In this document: piece by piece, positions 17,857 through 26,526 of the stretch
Layout of the letters: each line of letters starts with the position of its first letter
Numbering within the stretch: the first letter of the stretch is position 1
The notes under the pieces: generated by a model
Told to the model about the DNA's origin: nothing
Databases searched by the model: none
The model's input: only the letters and a program-made list of their open reading frames with translations
NCBI GenBank assembly: GCA_016219175.1
Contig: JACRCD010000025.1
Span: 105,545-169,544 of the forward strand
Length of the DNA: 64,000 nt
Direction: 5' to 3'
Source: Deltaproteobacteria bacterium
GTDB taxonomy: Bacteria > Desulfobacterota > Desulfobulbia > Desulfobulbales > SURF-16
Program-made: the position numbers and the translations under genes

Positions 17857-18639
17857 ATGCTGAAAACAGGCATATATGTTGATGCTGAAAATATCCGGCT
17901 CTGCGGCGGGTATGGCATGCGCTACGACGTGCTGGTTGAACTGGCGAACAGCGGCAAGTCCGTCATGCTGCGGGCCAATTCCTATCTGGCCGAGGATCTC
18001 GAAAGAACCAAAACCGACCAGGAATATCGCCAGAAGCTCTATAACTATCACGACATCCTGCGGAAATGCGGTTTCAAGATCATTAAAAAATACGTGCAGC
18101 GTTATGTGGATGAAGACGGCACGGTCACGACCAAGGCCAATGCGGATATGGACCTGGCCATTGACGCCATTCTGCAGTCGCGCAATCTTGACCGGATTCT
18201 GCTGGTCACGGGAGACGGTGATTTCCTGAGGCTGGTAACCGCCCTGCAGAATAAAGGCTGCCGGGTTGAGGTGATAGGCTTTAACAACGTCAGCACCGCC
18301 TTGAAGGAAGAGGCTGATTTTTTTCTCCCGGGTTTTCTGGTTCCCGGCCTGCTGCCGATCATTGGCGAACGGGAAAATGAAGAGTGGCAACGGGGCACGG
18401 TGGCCACCTATAAGACGGAACGGGGCTTCGGCTTCATGCGCTATTACCTTCTTGGCCTGAAAGGCCTGGAAACGCGGACAGTTTTTTTTCATTGCTCCAA
18501 ATCGCTTTATGAAAACGATCCCCAGATTTTTGCCAGTCAGGGCAAAATTTTTGAATTTCAGATCTGCCCCACACCTAAAGACACAAACAAACTTGAGGCC
18601 GTAAATATCCGGCTGTTTAATGATGAAGATTTTAAATAA
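17857..18639 (+). CDS. NYN-domain nuclease with C-terminal cold-shock-like domain
   Basis: A 260-residue protein of the LabA/DUF88 NYN group. Putative metal-binding acids are in IYVDAENI (residue 8), DMDLAIDAI (about 108-114) and VTGDGDFLRLV (about 126-130), the PIN-like catalytic set. Residues about 178-250 contain RGTVATYKTERGFGFMRYY and VFFHCSKSL. These match RNP1 and RNP2-type segments of a cold-shock OB fold, stretched by an insertion. NYN plus nucleic-acid-binding domain suggests an RNase acting on structured RNA (inference). It sits 33 bases after guaA. Confidence 0.8.
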   Translation: MLKTGIYVDAENIRLCGGYGMRYDVLVELANSGKSVMLRANSYLAEDLERTKTDQEYRQKLYNYHDILRKCGFKIIKKYVQRYVDEDGTVTTKANADMDLAIDAILQSRNLDRILLVTGDGDFLRLVTALQNKGCRVEVIGFNNVSTALKEEADFFLPGFLVPGLLPIIGERENEEWQRGTVATYKTERGFGFMRYYLLGLKGLETRTVFFHCSKSLYENDPQIFASQGKIFEFQICPTPKDTNKLEAVNIRLFNDEDFK

Positions 18640-18868
18640 TCGGCCGCGCCATTTTTTTCATTGCCGAATCCGGGGCGTAATCTTTTACGAAAACTCCGGA
18701 AATACCGCAAGTTAACACAATAGACCGAGACGCACAGCGATGAGGAACACGGGCCGCCGGTTCTAAAAAAAACTCGTGGTCCTTGCCTTGGCTGATCTCG
18801 CAAACCAAAAGCCTGCCACCTCAACATCTGAACGGTTACTCGCGCAACCTGTTCATCCGGGATTATCC

Positions 18869-20125
18869 ATGGAAACAAAACAAATGAAAGAAATCCTGCC
18901 TGATGCCAGCCAGGCCAGCCGCCTGCTGAAAAGTCTGTTCCAGATAGCTGATGTAATGAATGACAAAAAAATGAACCACAACAACAGGATGGACAAAATC
19001 CTGCAGGTAGTTCTTGAGTATCTCGGTGTTGAACAGGGCTCCCTGATGGTTCTTGAAAAAAACAAGCTGGTTGTCCGCGCCGCAACCCGCGCTGAAATTG
19101 TCGGCCATAAACAGAGTCTGACCGACGATTCCGTGGCGGCCTGGGTTGTCAAGCACGCCACCCCGCTTTTCATCAGCGATATTTCCAAGGACAGCCGTTT
19201 CGCCAAAAGAAAGGGAATCTATAAGAAGGATTCCCTGCTTTCCGCTCCTGTTATCCATAAGGATCAAGTCATCGGCGTTATCAATGCCACCGACAAAAGC
19301 GGGACCAGGGATCTGCTTAAAGAGGACATTACCTATCTCCTCTATTTCAGCAGTTTCATCCTCTGGACTTTTATCCAGCAGGACCTGCATCAGAAAATCA
19401 CCGCCCAGCGCAACACCTTGAAAAAACGCAACAGTGAACTGCGCCGCCAGGAAGAGATGCGCGCCCACCTGACCCGCATGCTCATGCACGACCTGAAAAC
19501 ACCCCTTTCGGAAGTCGTGGCTAACCTTGATATCCTTTCCTACAGTATAATAGACGAGCAGAAAGAATTTCTGGAAGCAGCCCAGCTGGGCTGCGACCGG
19601 GCCGTGCGCATGGTTGCCAATCTTGTCACCACGGATAAAATCGCCGATGGCAAACAGCAGCTTCTCTATGAAGAAACCGATTGCCGCAGCCTGCTTGGCG
19701 AAGCCACTTCCGGCATAAAGGGGCTGGCCCGCATCAAAAACATTGATTTGATCCAGCGGATCGAAGCGGACTGCCCGCTGCTCACCATTGATCGCACCCT
19801 CATTCTGCGGGTATTGCAGAATCTGCTGACTAACAGCCTGAGCTATACGGATCAGGGCACCACCATCACCCTCGGCTACAAAATGGCGGGCGAGTCCAGG
19901 ATCGAATTTTATGTGCAGGACCAGGGTCCTGGAATCCCCCCGGAGCAGCAGGAATCCATCTTTGACAAATATGCCAGAATTTCCAGCAAACAGGATGCGC
20001 TGGTGGGCACCGGTCTGGGGTTGCACTTTTGCAAACTTGCCGTGGAACTGCATAACGGCACGATAGGTGTTGAGAGTGAAGAAGGGAAAGGCTGTCGCTT
20101 TTTCTTCATCATTCCCATTAAATAA
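18869..20125 (+). CDS. GAF-domain sensor histidine kinase
   Basis: A cytosolic kinase of 418 residues from the ATG at 18869. A GTG 93 bases upstream is in frame but adds a Pro/Ala-rich extension with no homology feel, so I prefer the ATG; neither has a clear ribosome site. A GAF sensor domain covers about residues 25-170. The HisKA H-box is LMHDLKTPLSEV with His207. The ATPase domain follows: N-box QNLLTNSLSY, G1 DQGPGIP and G2 GTGLGLHFCK. No membrane helix is seen, so it should sense an internal signal. The receiver-TPR gene 11 bases downstream is the obvious partner. Confidence 0.88.
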   Translation: METKQMKEILPDASQASRLLKSLFQIADVMNDKKMNHNNRMDKILQVVLEYLGVEQGSLMVLEKNKLVVRAATRAEIVGHKQSLTDDSVAAWVVKHATPLFISDISKDSRFAKRKGIYKKDSLLSAPVIHKDQVIGVINATDKSGTRDLLKEDITYLLYFSSFILWTFIQQDLHQKITAQRNTLKKRNSELRRQEEMRAHLTRMLMHDLKTPLSEVVANLDILSYSIIDEQKEFLEAAQLGCDRAVRMVANLVTTDKIADGKQQLLYEETDCRSLLGEATSGIKGLARIKNIDLIQRIEADCPLLTIDRTLILRVLQNLLTNSLSYTDQGTTITLGYKMAGESRIEFYVQDQGPGIPPEQQESIFDKYARISSKQDALVGTGLGLHFCKLAVELHNGTIGVESEEGKGCRFFFIIPIK

Positions 20126-20136
20126 GAGGCTACGTT

Positions 20137-21309
20137 ATGTCTGCTGAAAATAAGCAATCTCCCCGTGTCATGAATTTTCTGATCGTTGACGATCAGGATA
20201 ATATGCGCCGCTCCATCCGGGCCATGCTGAAACTCATCAATTACGGCAAGGAGCTGCACGAGTCGCCAAACGGCAAGGAAGCCTGGAAATTTCTCACTGC
20301 CAACGAGGCCAAAATTGATTTTGTTATTTCCGATTACGCCATGCCGTTCATGAAAGGAACCGAGCTGCTCTCCCGCATGCGTTCCCATAAAAAACTCCGC
20401 GATATCCCCTTTCTGATGATTACGGCGGAGGCCAACAAGGAGGTTGTGGCCGAGGCGGCGGAACATGATGTGGATGCCTATTTGACCAAACCGTTCGTTA
20501 CGGCCTCCCTGGAGCATAAAATTGACGAATTGCTGGCCAGGGCGCAAAACCCCGACCCGCTGACCCAGCATCTCATCCAGGCCCGTGATCTTGAAGAGAA
20601 AGGCGACATCCCCGCGGCCATAGAAGAAACAAAAAAAGCATCCGCCGCTAACCCCAAATCCTCCCGCCCCTTCAGGGAGCTGGGCCGGCTGATGCTCAAG
20701 GCCGGAGATATGCCGACCTCTCTGAAATGTTTTCTAAAAGCTATCGAAATCAACCGGCTGGATGTTACTTCCTACCATTACCTGGGCCAGATCTATTACC
20801 GTCAGGGTGAAATTGATAAGGCCGTGGGCTATTTCGCCCAGGCCATGGAAATCAGCCCGCGCCACTCCGAACGGGCCATTAAATTTGCGCGGCTGCTGGT
20901 GAAAAAAGACAGCCCCGCTGAAGCGGAGAAGGTCCTGAAGCTCATTTTGAAAAATAACCCGACCGACACCGATATCCAGGAAGAGATTGCCGCCCTTGCC
21001 ATGGAACAAGGACTCTACCCGCTTGCCATCAAGTGCTACCGGACTGTGCTCAAGGAACAGCCGGATAATCTTTCGATGAATATGAAACTGGGCATCGCCC
21101 TGCAAAAGGGCGGGATGAATAATGATGCCATTCTGCATCTGGAAAAGGCGTCAAGCAAACACGGAGAGGAACTTGATCTTCTTCTCAGCTTGGCTCAGGC
21201 CTATTTTGATATGAACATGGTCGTCCGGGCGGACAGATGTTCCAGCATAGCGCTCCGTCTTTATCCTGACAGTAAGGAGGCAAGAAGGATCCTTAATAAA
21301 TGCCTGTAA
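20137..21309 (+). CDS. Response regulator with TPR output domain
   Basis: A 390-residue protein. Residues 10-130 are a receiver domain: VDDQDN acidic pair, phospho-acceptor D66 in VISDYAMP, the Thr in MITAEAN and K118 in YLTKPF. From about residue 150 to the end lie five or six tetratricopeptide repeats (for example HYLGQIYYRQGEIDKAVGYF). There is no DNA-binding or enzymatic output, so phosphorylation probably changes a protein interaction. The next gene also carries a TPR-like helical array and may be the partner (inference). It lies between the kinase and the zinc-knuckle protein, spacing 11 and 9 bases. Confidence 0.88.
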   Translation: MSAENKQSPRVMNFLIVDDQDNMRRSIRAMLKLINYGKELHESPNGKEAWKFLTANEAKIDFVISDYAMPFMKGTELLSRMRSHKKLRDIPFLMITAEANKEVVAEAAEHDVDAYLTKPFVTASLEHKIDELLARAQNPDPLTQHLIQARDLEEKGDIPAAIEETKKASAANPKSSRPFRELGRLMLKAGDMPTSLKCFLKAIEINRLDVTSYHYLGQIYYRQGEIDKAVGYFAQAMEISPRHSERAIKFARLLVKKDSPAEAEKVLKLILKNNPTDTDIQEEIAALAMEQGLYPLAIKCYRTVLKEQPDNLSMNMKLGIALQKGGMNNDAILHLEKASSKHGEELDLLLSLAQAYFDMNMVVRADRCSSIALRLYPDSKEARRILNKCL

Positions 21310-21318
21310 GATGCCTGA

Positions 21319-23421
21319 ATGAAAAAAAACAACACCATACTCCTGGCAATCCGCACCCTGAGCTATCAGGGAGGAAAAATTCTTGGCAACAGATGGCTTC
21401 CTCTGGTTGACTCAATCAGACAGGCCGTTGCCAAGTCAGGATTTGAGCAGCCTGAAAGCAATGATGATCTGCTGCTCTTCACCTTCCCCAACCTCTTCCT
21501 GGCCCTGATCTCCCTGCTTGAGAGCCTGGATAAATGCAAAGAGGAGCATGGCTGGCAGGAAAGCCATGGGGCTGTGCCGGTACAGCTCGTCATCCATCTC
21601 GTTGAGGAGGATGACAGCATGCCCCAAATCCAGCAACCATCCGCCGCGGATTGGGATCTCCTGCAACTGGAGACCGTTTACATTACGCGTCCCCTGATGA
21701 AAAAATGGCAAGAGTTGCTGAACGGCAGAGAGCTTCCCGAGCATACCTTTGCCGATGACGGTGGTGGTTTTTTCCAGATGATTTTTCAGGGCAAGGCCAA
21801 CGTCCGGCAAGTTGAGCTCTTCGCTTACCGCAACCTGCCCCTGCACGGCAAAATGAACGAATGTTTCTACTGCGGCATGACCAGCCATGCCCCGGCCAAC
21901 TGTCCCAGCAAACTTATCACCATGAAGATGAGTGGACTCGATCTGGTTGGTTATCTGCCGTTTGAAGAATTAAACACCCTCTATAAAAAAATTTTCCCGG
22001 ATTATTCCGGTTGCAGCAAAAAATGCGCGTCGGTAATAAAGCCCGCGCAGCTCCGCAAAGATAAAGAACTGCTGGTCTTTGTTTCCTATCTTGACATCAA
22101 TCGCCTTTACCAGCTTCGCTTTTTAGCCAATATAGCCTTTTGTCTTTATAGTAAATGGGACGGGCAGGACAAAACCGACAAGATTAAAATTGACCTCCCC
22201 AATCTCCATCTCGGTTTTGACTGCCTGCGTGTCGGGCAGTACGATCAGGCGGAGGAGCTCCTGTCCAGGGAGAACAAAAGGAGGGAGGGCAAACCGTTCT
22301 ATGCGTCGGTGGGGCTGGCCTTCTGGGCTCTGGAAAAAGGCCGTTCAAAGGACATGGGCCATTATCTCGAAAGGGCACGGAACATAGCCTCCCAGGAAAA
22401 AGAACTGCTTTACAGTCATCTGCTTCTTTCCCGTTACTACGAACTGCAGAATGATTCCTGGACAGCCAAGGAATCAATCAACCAGGCCATAAAGGTCAAT
22501 TCCGAGGCCCTGGAATGTCAATACCGCAAAATGCAGTACAACGTTCGTTATGGTTTTGACGAAGGAGACCTCCGGCGCTTGCGCTCGCTCATGGTCGGAC
22601 AGAAAGAAGTATTCATGACCGCGCTGCTGGACCCGCTTCTCCTGCCGGTACAGGGGCTGGTAAACGATCTGGCCCTTGGCCATCTGCAACAGGTGCGGCA
22701 GGATGCCATGAAAAACCTGGCCCTGGCAGAGGTGGAACTTGCCGATCTTAAATACTGGCTTGGTGAAGAAGACCCAATCGTTGAGGAAAACAAGCAGGCT
22801 TTGCAGGAGCAACAAAAACAGTACAGCAGGGGCACCTACTATGACCTGCTCGAAGTCCTTGAACGGGCCAAGGGAATTGCCTACGCCTGTCAGAGGATAC
22901 GCAAGGCCAAAATTGAGGAAATCGAGTTACGGAAAAAAGAGCTGGATAACCGCCTGGGGCTGCATCACGATTTCTGGAACAGCTATGAATACAAATCCTA
23001 TTTCACCACATACCAGGAGCTGATTGCCAAGACCGGGAATTCGCTCAAGCAAGCGCAGGCCTTAATCGCCAAACAGCAGGGCCATGAGTTCAGGGCAGCA
23101 GTCAATCTTCTTGATCTGGCGGATATATCCTTTTCAGCCTTGCAGGAAAAGCAAGAGAAAATTATGTGGATCAGAGTTCTCTTAACCGGCGTGAAACTCT
23201 TTGTCAAAAAAGCAATCATATCCGAGCTGGCTCTTTTCTTCGCCGGCTTTATTATTTTCATGGTGCTGCCCATGGGCTTGAAAGAGAGCTCCTATTCCGG
23301 CCTCTACAGCGTGATCAGCGACCCCTTGGTGCAGAAAAAAAGCATGCTGATCTCCGCCTTTTTTCTGGCCCCTCTTATCGCCCTGATCTGGACTCTCTGG
23401 CAGCTTAGGGATGAGCAATAG
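21319..23421 (+). CDS. Large zinc-knuckle/TPR-like/membrane protein of unknown function
   Basis: I do not recognise this 700-residue protein as a named family. Residues 1-100 look like a degenerate nucleotide-cyclase-type fold without catalytic acids (weak inference). C182-x2-C185-x4-H190-x4-C195 is an exact CCHC zinc-knuckle spacing, rare in bacteria, with further cysteines near residue 230 (CSKKC). Residues about 290-410 are TPR-like helices, followed by a charged, probably coiled-coil region to about 620. Two hydrophobic helices end the protein (about 635-655 and 675-697), which would anchor it with a cytoplasmic bulk. No strong ribosome site is present; translation is probably coupled to the regulator gene nine bases upstream. 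Confidence 0.75.
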   Translation: MKKNNTILLAIRTLSYQGGKILGNRWLPLVDSIRQAVAKSGFEQPESNDDLLLFTFPNLFLALISLLESLDKCKEEHGWQESHGAVPVQLVIHLVEEDDSMPQIQQPSAADWDLLQLETVYITRPLMKKWQELLNGRELPEHTFADDGGGFFQMIFQGKANVRQVELFAYRNLPLHGKMNECFYCGMTSHAPANCPSKLITMKMSGLDLVGYLPFEELNTLYKKIFPDYSGCSKKCASVIKPAQLRKDKELLVFVSYLDINRLYQLRFLANIAFCLYSKWDGQDKTDKIKIDLPNLHLGFDCLRVGQYDQAEELLSRENKRREGKPFYASVGLAFWALEKGRSKDMGHYLERARNIASQEKELLYSHLLLSRYYELQNDSWTAKESINQAIKVNSEALECQYRKMQYNVRYGFDEGDLRRLRSLMVGQKEVFMTALLDPLLLPVQGLVNDLALGHLQQVRQDAMKNLALAEVELADLKYWLGEEDPIVEENKQALQEQQKQYSRGTYYDLLEVLERAKGIAYACQRIRKAKIEEIELRKKELDNRLGLHHDFWNSYEYKSYFTTYQELIAKTGNSLKQAQALIAKQQGHEFRAAVNLLDLADISFSALQEKQEKIMWIRVLLTGVKLFVKKAIISELALFFAGFIIFMVLPMGLKESSYSGLYSVISDPLVQKKSMLISAFFLAPLIALIWTLWQLRDEQ

Positions 23422-23422
23422 C

Positions 23423-23468
23423 GGGTATCTCTAAAATCCATCTCCGCGACGAATCCAATGTAACCCGC
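23423..23468. repeat. Short dispersed repeat GGGTATCTCTAAAA, copy 1
   Basis: GGGTATCTCTAAAA begins the element and GTAACCCGC ends it. The ends lie within an inverted repeat, AGCGGGT at 23420-23426 and ACCCGCT at 23463-23469. A second copy is at 26453-26490. It begins two bases after the preceding gene's stop. Confidence 0.4.
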
Positions 23469-23477
23469 TGCTCGGGC

Positions 23478-23527
23478 AAAAAAAAACGAACCCTCCTAAG
23501 AACCGTATGGCCCTTGGATGAGTTCGT
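23478..23527 (-). terminator. Rho-independent terminator of ssrA
   Basis: Read on the minus strand, ACGAAC pairs with GTTCGT, with an inner TCCAAG/CTTGGA-type stem, followed by nine T residues at 23486-23478. It lies 11 bases after the tmRNA CCA end. Confidence 0.6.
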
Positions 23528-23537
23528 CTCTTTCAAT

Positions 23538-23895
23538 TGGTGGAGGCGGCGGGAGTTGAACCCGCGTCCGAAAATACTCCCCTGCAAGCGTCTACATGTT
23601 TATTCCTGCTTAAGTGCTTATCGCGCCCTGGTTCCACCAGGACTAGAAACTTTCGGCGCTATCCCCTGTTTTGTTTCGCCGCCATGCCCAGAGACCAAAT
23701 ATGGAAGCTATCCCGCTAGTCGATGCCCGATCCCGGTTTCGCAGGAGCAACCGGGCGGGCAGTGGCTTATTTATGCTGCCACAGCATATGCATAGTCATC
23801 TGCGACTATATTTAAGTACTGACGTTTAACGAGCAATCAGAGACCTCGGCATGCAGCTTGAGCTTATATATCCCCGTCGAATCCGTTTCGCCCCC
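23538..23895 (-). ncRNA. ssrA: Transfer-messenger RNA (tmRNA)
   Basis: The RNA is about 358 bases. Its 5' end GGGGGCGAAACGGATTCGAC is the canonical tmRNA start. Its 3' end carries GGGTTCAACTCCCGCC, the T-arm of the tRNA-like domain, then CGCCTCC-A-CCA. The acceptor arms GGGGGCG and CGCCTCC pair with one G-U. CCA is encoded at 23540-23538. The resume codon GCA lies at 23803 and the reading frame ends TAA at 23771, giving the tag ADDYAYAVAA. tmRNA with SmpB rescues ribosomes stalled on broken messages and marks the product for proteolysis. smpB lies 26 bases upstream on the same strand. Confidence 0.95.
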
Positions 23896-23921
23896 CTTGC
23901 GAGAGTGTTAAAGTTGGAAAA

Positions 23922-24377
23922 TTATTTGTACGTTTTTCGCAGCCGGTCCATCTCCCGGTCAGCCTCTTTTTTCTTCAGGGAATGGCGCTTGTCGTAAAGG
24001 GTTTTTCCTTTGCACAGACCAAGACCAAGTTTTGCTAAACCCCTACTATTAAAATAAATCTTTATCGGTATTAAAGCAAATCCTTTTTCCTGCACCTTGC
24101 CGATGAGTTTTTTGATCTCCTTGGCCGAGAGCAGCAGCTTTCTGTCACGCAGGGGGTCCGGGGCATCATAGGTGGCGAATTGATACGGCGAGATATGGAC
24201 ACTGAGCAGCCAGACCTCGCCGTTTTTAATCTTCACATAGCCGTCCCGCAGATTGACCCGGCCGGCCCGCAGGGATTTCACCTCGGAGCCCAAAAGCACC
24301 ATGCCCGCTTCAATAACGGTGTCGATGGTGTATTCATGGTAGGCCTTTTTATTGGTTGCGATTATTTTTCCAGACAT
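23922..24377 (-). CDS. smpB: SsrA-binding protein SmpB
   Basis: A 151-residue SmpB, the protein partner of tmRNA in trans-translation. Conserved segments include AYHEYTIDTVIEAGMVLLGSEVKSLR, the RNA-binding NLRDGYVKIKNGE, LIPIKIYFNSRGLAKLGLGLCKGK and YDKRHSLKKKEADREMDR. The C-terminal basic tail should enter the ribosomal mRNA channel. Gene order smpB-ssrA on one strand is a natural operon; the promoter for the pair was not identified. Confidence 0.97.
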   Translation of the reverse strand: MSGKIIATNKKAYHEYTIDTVIEAGMVLLGSEVKSLRAGRVNLRDGYVKIKNGEVWLLSVHISPYQFATYDAPDPLRDRKLLLSAKEIKKLIGKVQEKGFALIPIKIYFNSRGLAKLGLGLCKGKTLYDKRHSLKKKEADREMDRLRKTYK

Positions 24378-24406
24378 CCGAATCTACTTTCTCTTGACTT
24401 TACTCT

Positions 24407-26218
24407 TTATAATAACTCCGCTGCCCCGGTCACCCGGATGGCCTCCTCGTGGGTGGTGATGCCCTTCATGACCTTCTGCCAGGCATCCTCTTTCAGCGTC
24501 GTCATCCCTTCCTTTCTTGCCACCTTAGCCATTTCGCTGGCGCTTGCCCCCTGGGTGACCTGTTTTTTAATCTGCTCCGACATCGGAAAAATCTCAAAGA
24601 TACCACACCGGCCCAAAAAACCCGTGCCCCGGCACATGCGGCAGCCTTTACCGCGCCTGAGCGTTAGCTCCGGCTGATCCGGCAGAGGAAAACCAAAGCC
24701 CTGCAATGCCGAGGTGGCCAGGGTAAAACTTTCCACGCAATGGGGGCAGATCATCCGCACCAGCCGCTGGGCCATGGCCCCAAGCAAGGTGGAAGAGACC
24801 AGAAAGGGCTGTACCCCAAGCTCAAGCAGGCGGGTTATGGCCGAGACGGCATCATTGGTATGCAGGGTGGAAAAGACCAGATGACCGGTCAGGGCGGCCT
24901 GGATGGCATTGGTGGCTGTCTCCAGATCGCGGATCTCCCCTATCATAATAATATCCGGATCCTGACGCAGTATATTTCTCAAGATGGTGGCAAAGGTCAC
25001 ATCAATCAGGGGCTGCACGGCAATCTGATTGAAATCCTCATGGATCATCTCCACCGGGTCTTCCACGGTGACGATATTGACCTCCGGCGAGGCGATATTC
25101 TGCAGGGTGGAGTAGAGGGTGGTTGACTTGCCGCTGCCGGTGGGGCCTGTCACCAGCATGATGCCATGGGGGGACTCCATGAACCGCTGGTAGACTCGCA
25201 GGTCCCTTTCCGAAAAGCCGATTTCCTTGACATCCTTGAACATGATATCAGAGCTTAAGATACGCATGACCGCCTTTTCGCCGAAGGCCACCGGAATGGT
25301 GGACACCCTAATCTCCGCCTCCTTGCCCGCCCGGTCCACCTTGATGCGCCCGTCCTGGGGCCTCCGCTTTTCGGCAATGTCAAGACGGGAAAGAAACTTG
25401 ATGCGGGAGATAATGGCCGGATGCACCACCCTGGGCAGCTCATAAATAGTATGCAGCACCCCGTCAATGCGCAGCCTGACCCGGCTGACCTCCCGTTTCG
25501 GTTCTATGTGGATGTCGCTGGCCCGTTCATCAAAGGCATAGTTGAACAGATGATCCACCGCGGTCTTGATATTCTGGTCCGAGGAGCTGATCTCCCGGGT
25601 GGAGGAGATCTTGACCAGCTGCTCCAGATTGCCCAGATCGACCAAGGGGCCGCTTAAGTGGGTTTCCGCCGCCGAGATGGAGGACTTGAACCCGAAAAAT
25701 TCGGCAAGAATCTTTTTCAGGTCTGATTTCGTGCTGAGATGAGCCCGCACCTTGATCTGGTTGGCCCGCTCGATATCTTCAAGCAGGGTGCGGTTCTCCG
25801 GCTCGTTGATGGCGACCTCCAGCACCCCGTTCTTCACGGCAAAGGGCAGCAGCAGGTGTTTTAAGGCAAAGGATTCGGGGATGGTCTTGGTGACCACATC
25901 CAGATCAAGCTCCAGGGGGTCCAGCTTTTTATAGGGCAAGTCCAGATCAACGGCCACGGCCCGGATGATTATCTCTTCCGTCAGAAATTCATTGGTCCGG
26001 CCCGGCAGCTCCAGATTCAGGGAAACAATGATATCAACCAGATCAATTTCACTTTTATATTTCCGTTTTCTTCCCCGTTCCTGATCCCTGGCGAGCCGCA
26101 TCAGGGTCTGACGCTGCTGCTCTTTTTTCAGGATGACCATTTTCTGCTGGGCGGCTGACATAAGCCCTTGGCGCACCAAGACGTCAAGCAGGTAGGTTTC
26201 ATTGTCCAGGTATTGCAT
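24407..26218 (-). CDS. GspE/PilB-type secretion or pilus assembly ATPase
   Basis: A 603-residue ATPase of the type II secretion/type IV pilus family. The N-terminal 170 residues are GspE-II/MshEN-like, followed by the catalytic core. The core has the Asp box (SDIHIEPKRE), Walker A GPTGSGKSTTLYS, Walker B-like DPDIIMIGEIRDLETA and the His box TGHLVFSTLHTNDA. The zinc-binding CPHC...CRMC tetracysteine follows, then GRCGIFEIF. The enzyme powers pilin or pseudopilin assembly from the cytoplasmic face. No other pilus or secretion gene is nearby, so its system must be elsewhere, and PilB versus GspE cannot be settled here. Confidence 0.88.
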   Translation of the reverse strand: MQYLDNETYLLDVLVRQGLMSAAQQKMVILKKEQQRQTLMRLARDQERGRKRKYKSEIDLVDIIVSLNLELPGRTNEFLTEEIIIRAVAVDLDLPYKKLDPLELDLDVVTKTIPESFALKHLLLPFAVKNGVLEVAINEPENRTLLEDIERANQIKVRAHLSTKSDLKKILAEFFGFKSSISAAETHLSGPLVDLGNLEQLVKISSTREISSSDQNIKTAVDHLFNYAFDERASDIHIEPKREVSRVRLRIDGVLHTIYELPRVVHPAIISRIKFLSRLDIAEKRRPQDGRIKVDRAGKEAEIRVSTIPVAFGEKAVMRILSSDIMFKDVKEIGFSERDLRVYQRFMESPHGIMLVTGPTGSGKSTTLYSTLQNIASPEVNIVTVEDPVEMIHEDFNQIAVQPLIDVTFATILRNILRQDPDIIMIGEIRDLETATNAIQAALTGHLVFSTLHTNDAVSAITRLLELGVQPFLVSSTLLGAMAQRLVRMICPHCVESFTLATSALQGFGFPLPDQPELTLRRGKGCRMCRGTGFLGRCGIFEIFPMSEQIKKQVTQGASASEMAKVARKEGMTTLKEDAWQKVMKGITTHEEAIRVTGAAELL

Positions 26219-26263
26219 AAAAACGTTTTAAGTTTTAAGAGTTAAATGTTAGATTTAAGGGTG

Positions 26264-26394
26264 CCTTGAAAAATGAGACATCTGGTTCGAGGACAAGGAG
26301 CAGCGAAAATAAAAAACGCAGCATATTTTGCATATGTGAGTATTTTTCTTTTCGTTGCGCCGCAGTAATCGGGCCAGAGGGCAATTTTTCAAGG
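26264..26394. repeat. Long imperfect hairpin repeat (REP/MITE-like), copy 2
   Basis: The element starts CCTTGAAAAAT and ends ATTTTTCAAGG, so its termini are perfect 11-base inverted repeats. The arms pair imperfectly throughout, for example GCAGCGAAAATAAAAA against its counterpart near 26347, with an AT-rich apex around CATATG. The right arm read on the minus strand contains CCGATTACTGCGGCGCAACG, closely like the CCGATCTACTGCGTTGCGG of the element at 5672-5775. It is non-coding and lies in the divergent gap upstream of purL. Confidence 0.6.
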
Positions 26395-26452
26395 TTCCCT
26401 AAAATTTATTGCGCCTCATGCGCACAATCGTATCTTACCATGTAAAACATAT

Positions 26453-26490
26453 GGGTATCTCTAAAAATCAGGATTTTTTTGTAACCTGTC
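26453..26490. repeat. Short dispersed repeat GGGTATCTCTAAAA, copy 2
   Basis: GGGTATCTCTAAAA is identical to 23423-23436 and the element ends GTAACCTG, similar to GTAACCCG in the first copy. It lies about 40 bases before purL. The 308-base gap 26219-26526 therefore holds the long hairpin, this repeat and the purL leader; no ORF was found. Confidence 0.4.
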
Positions 26491-26526
26491 TTTAGATGGT
26501 CCCCGAAAATTTTCTCGGAGTTTCCT

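Noticed and set aside
17584..18492. 302-codon frame antisense across guaA and the NYN gene
   Set aside because: Runs across two confident genes on the other strand; composition is shadow-like.
18863..20053. 396-codon frame antisense to the histidine kinase
   Set aside because: The kinase has full motif sets; the antisense frame has none.
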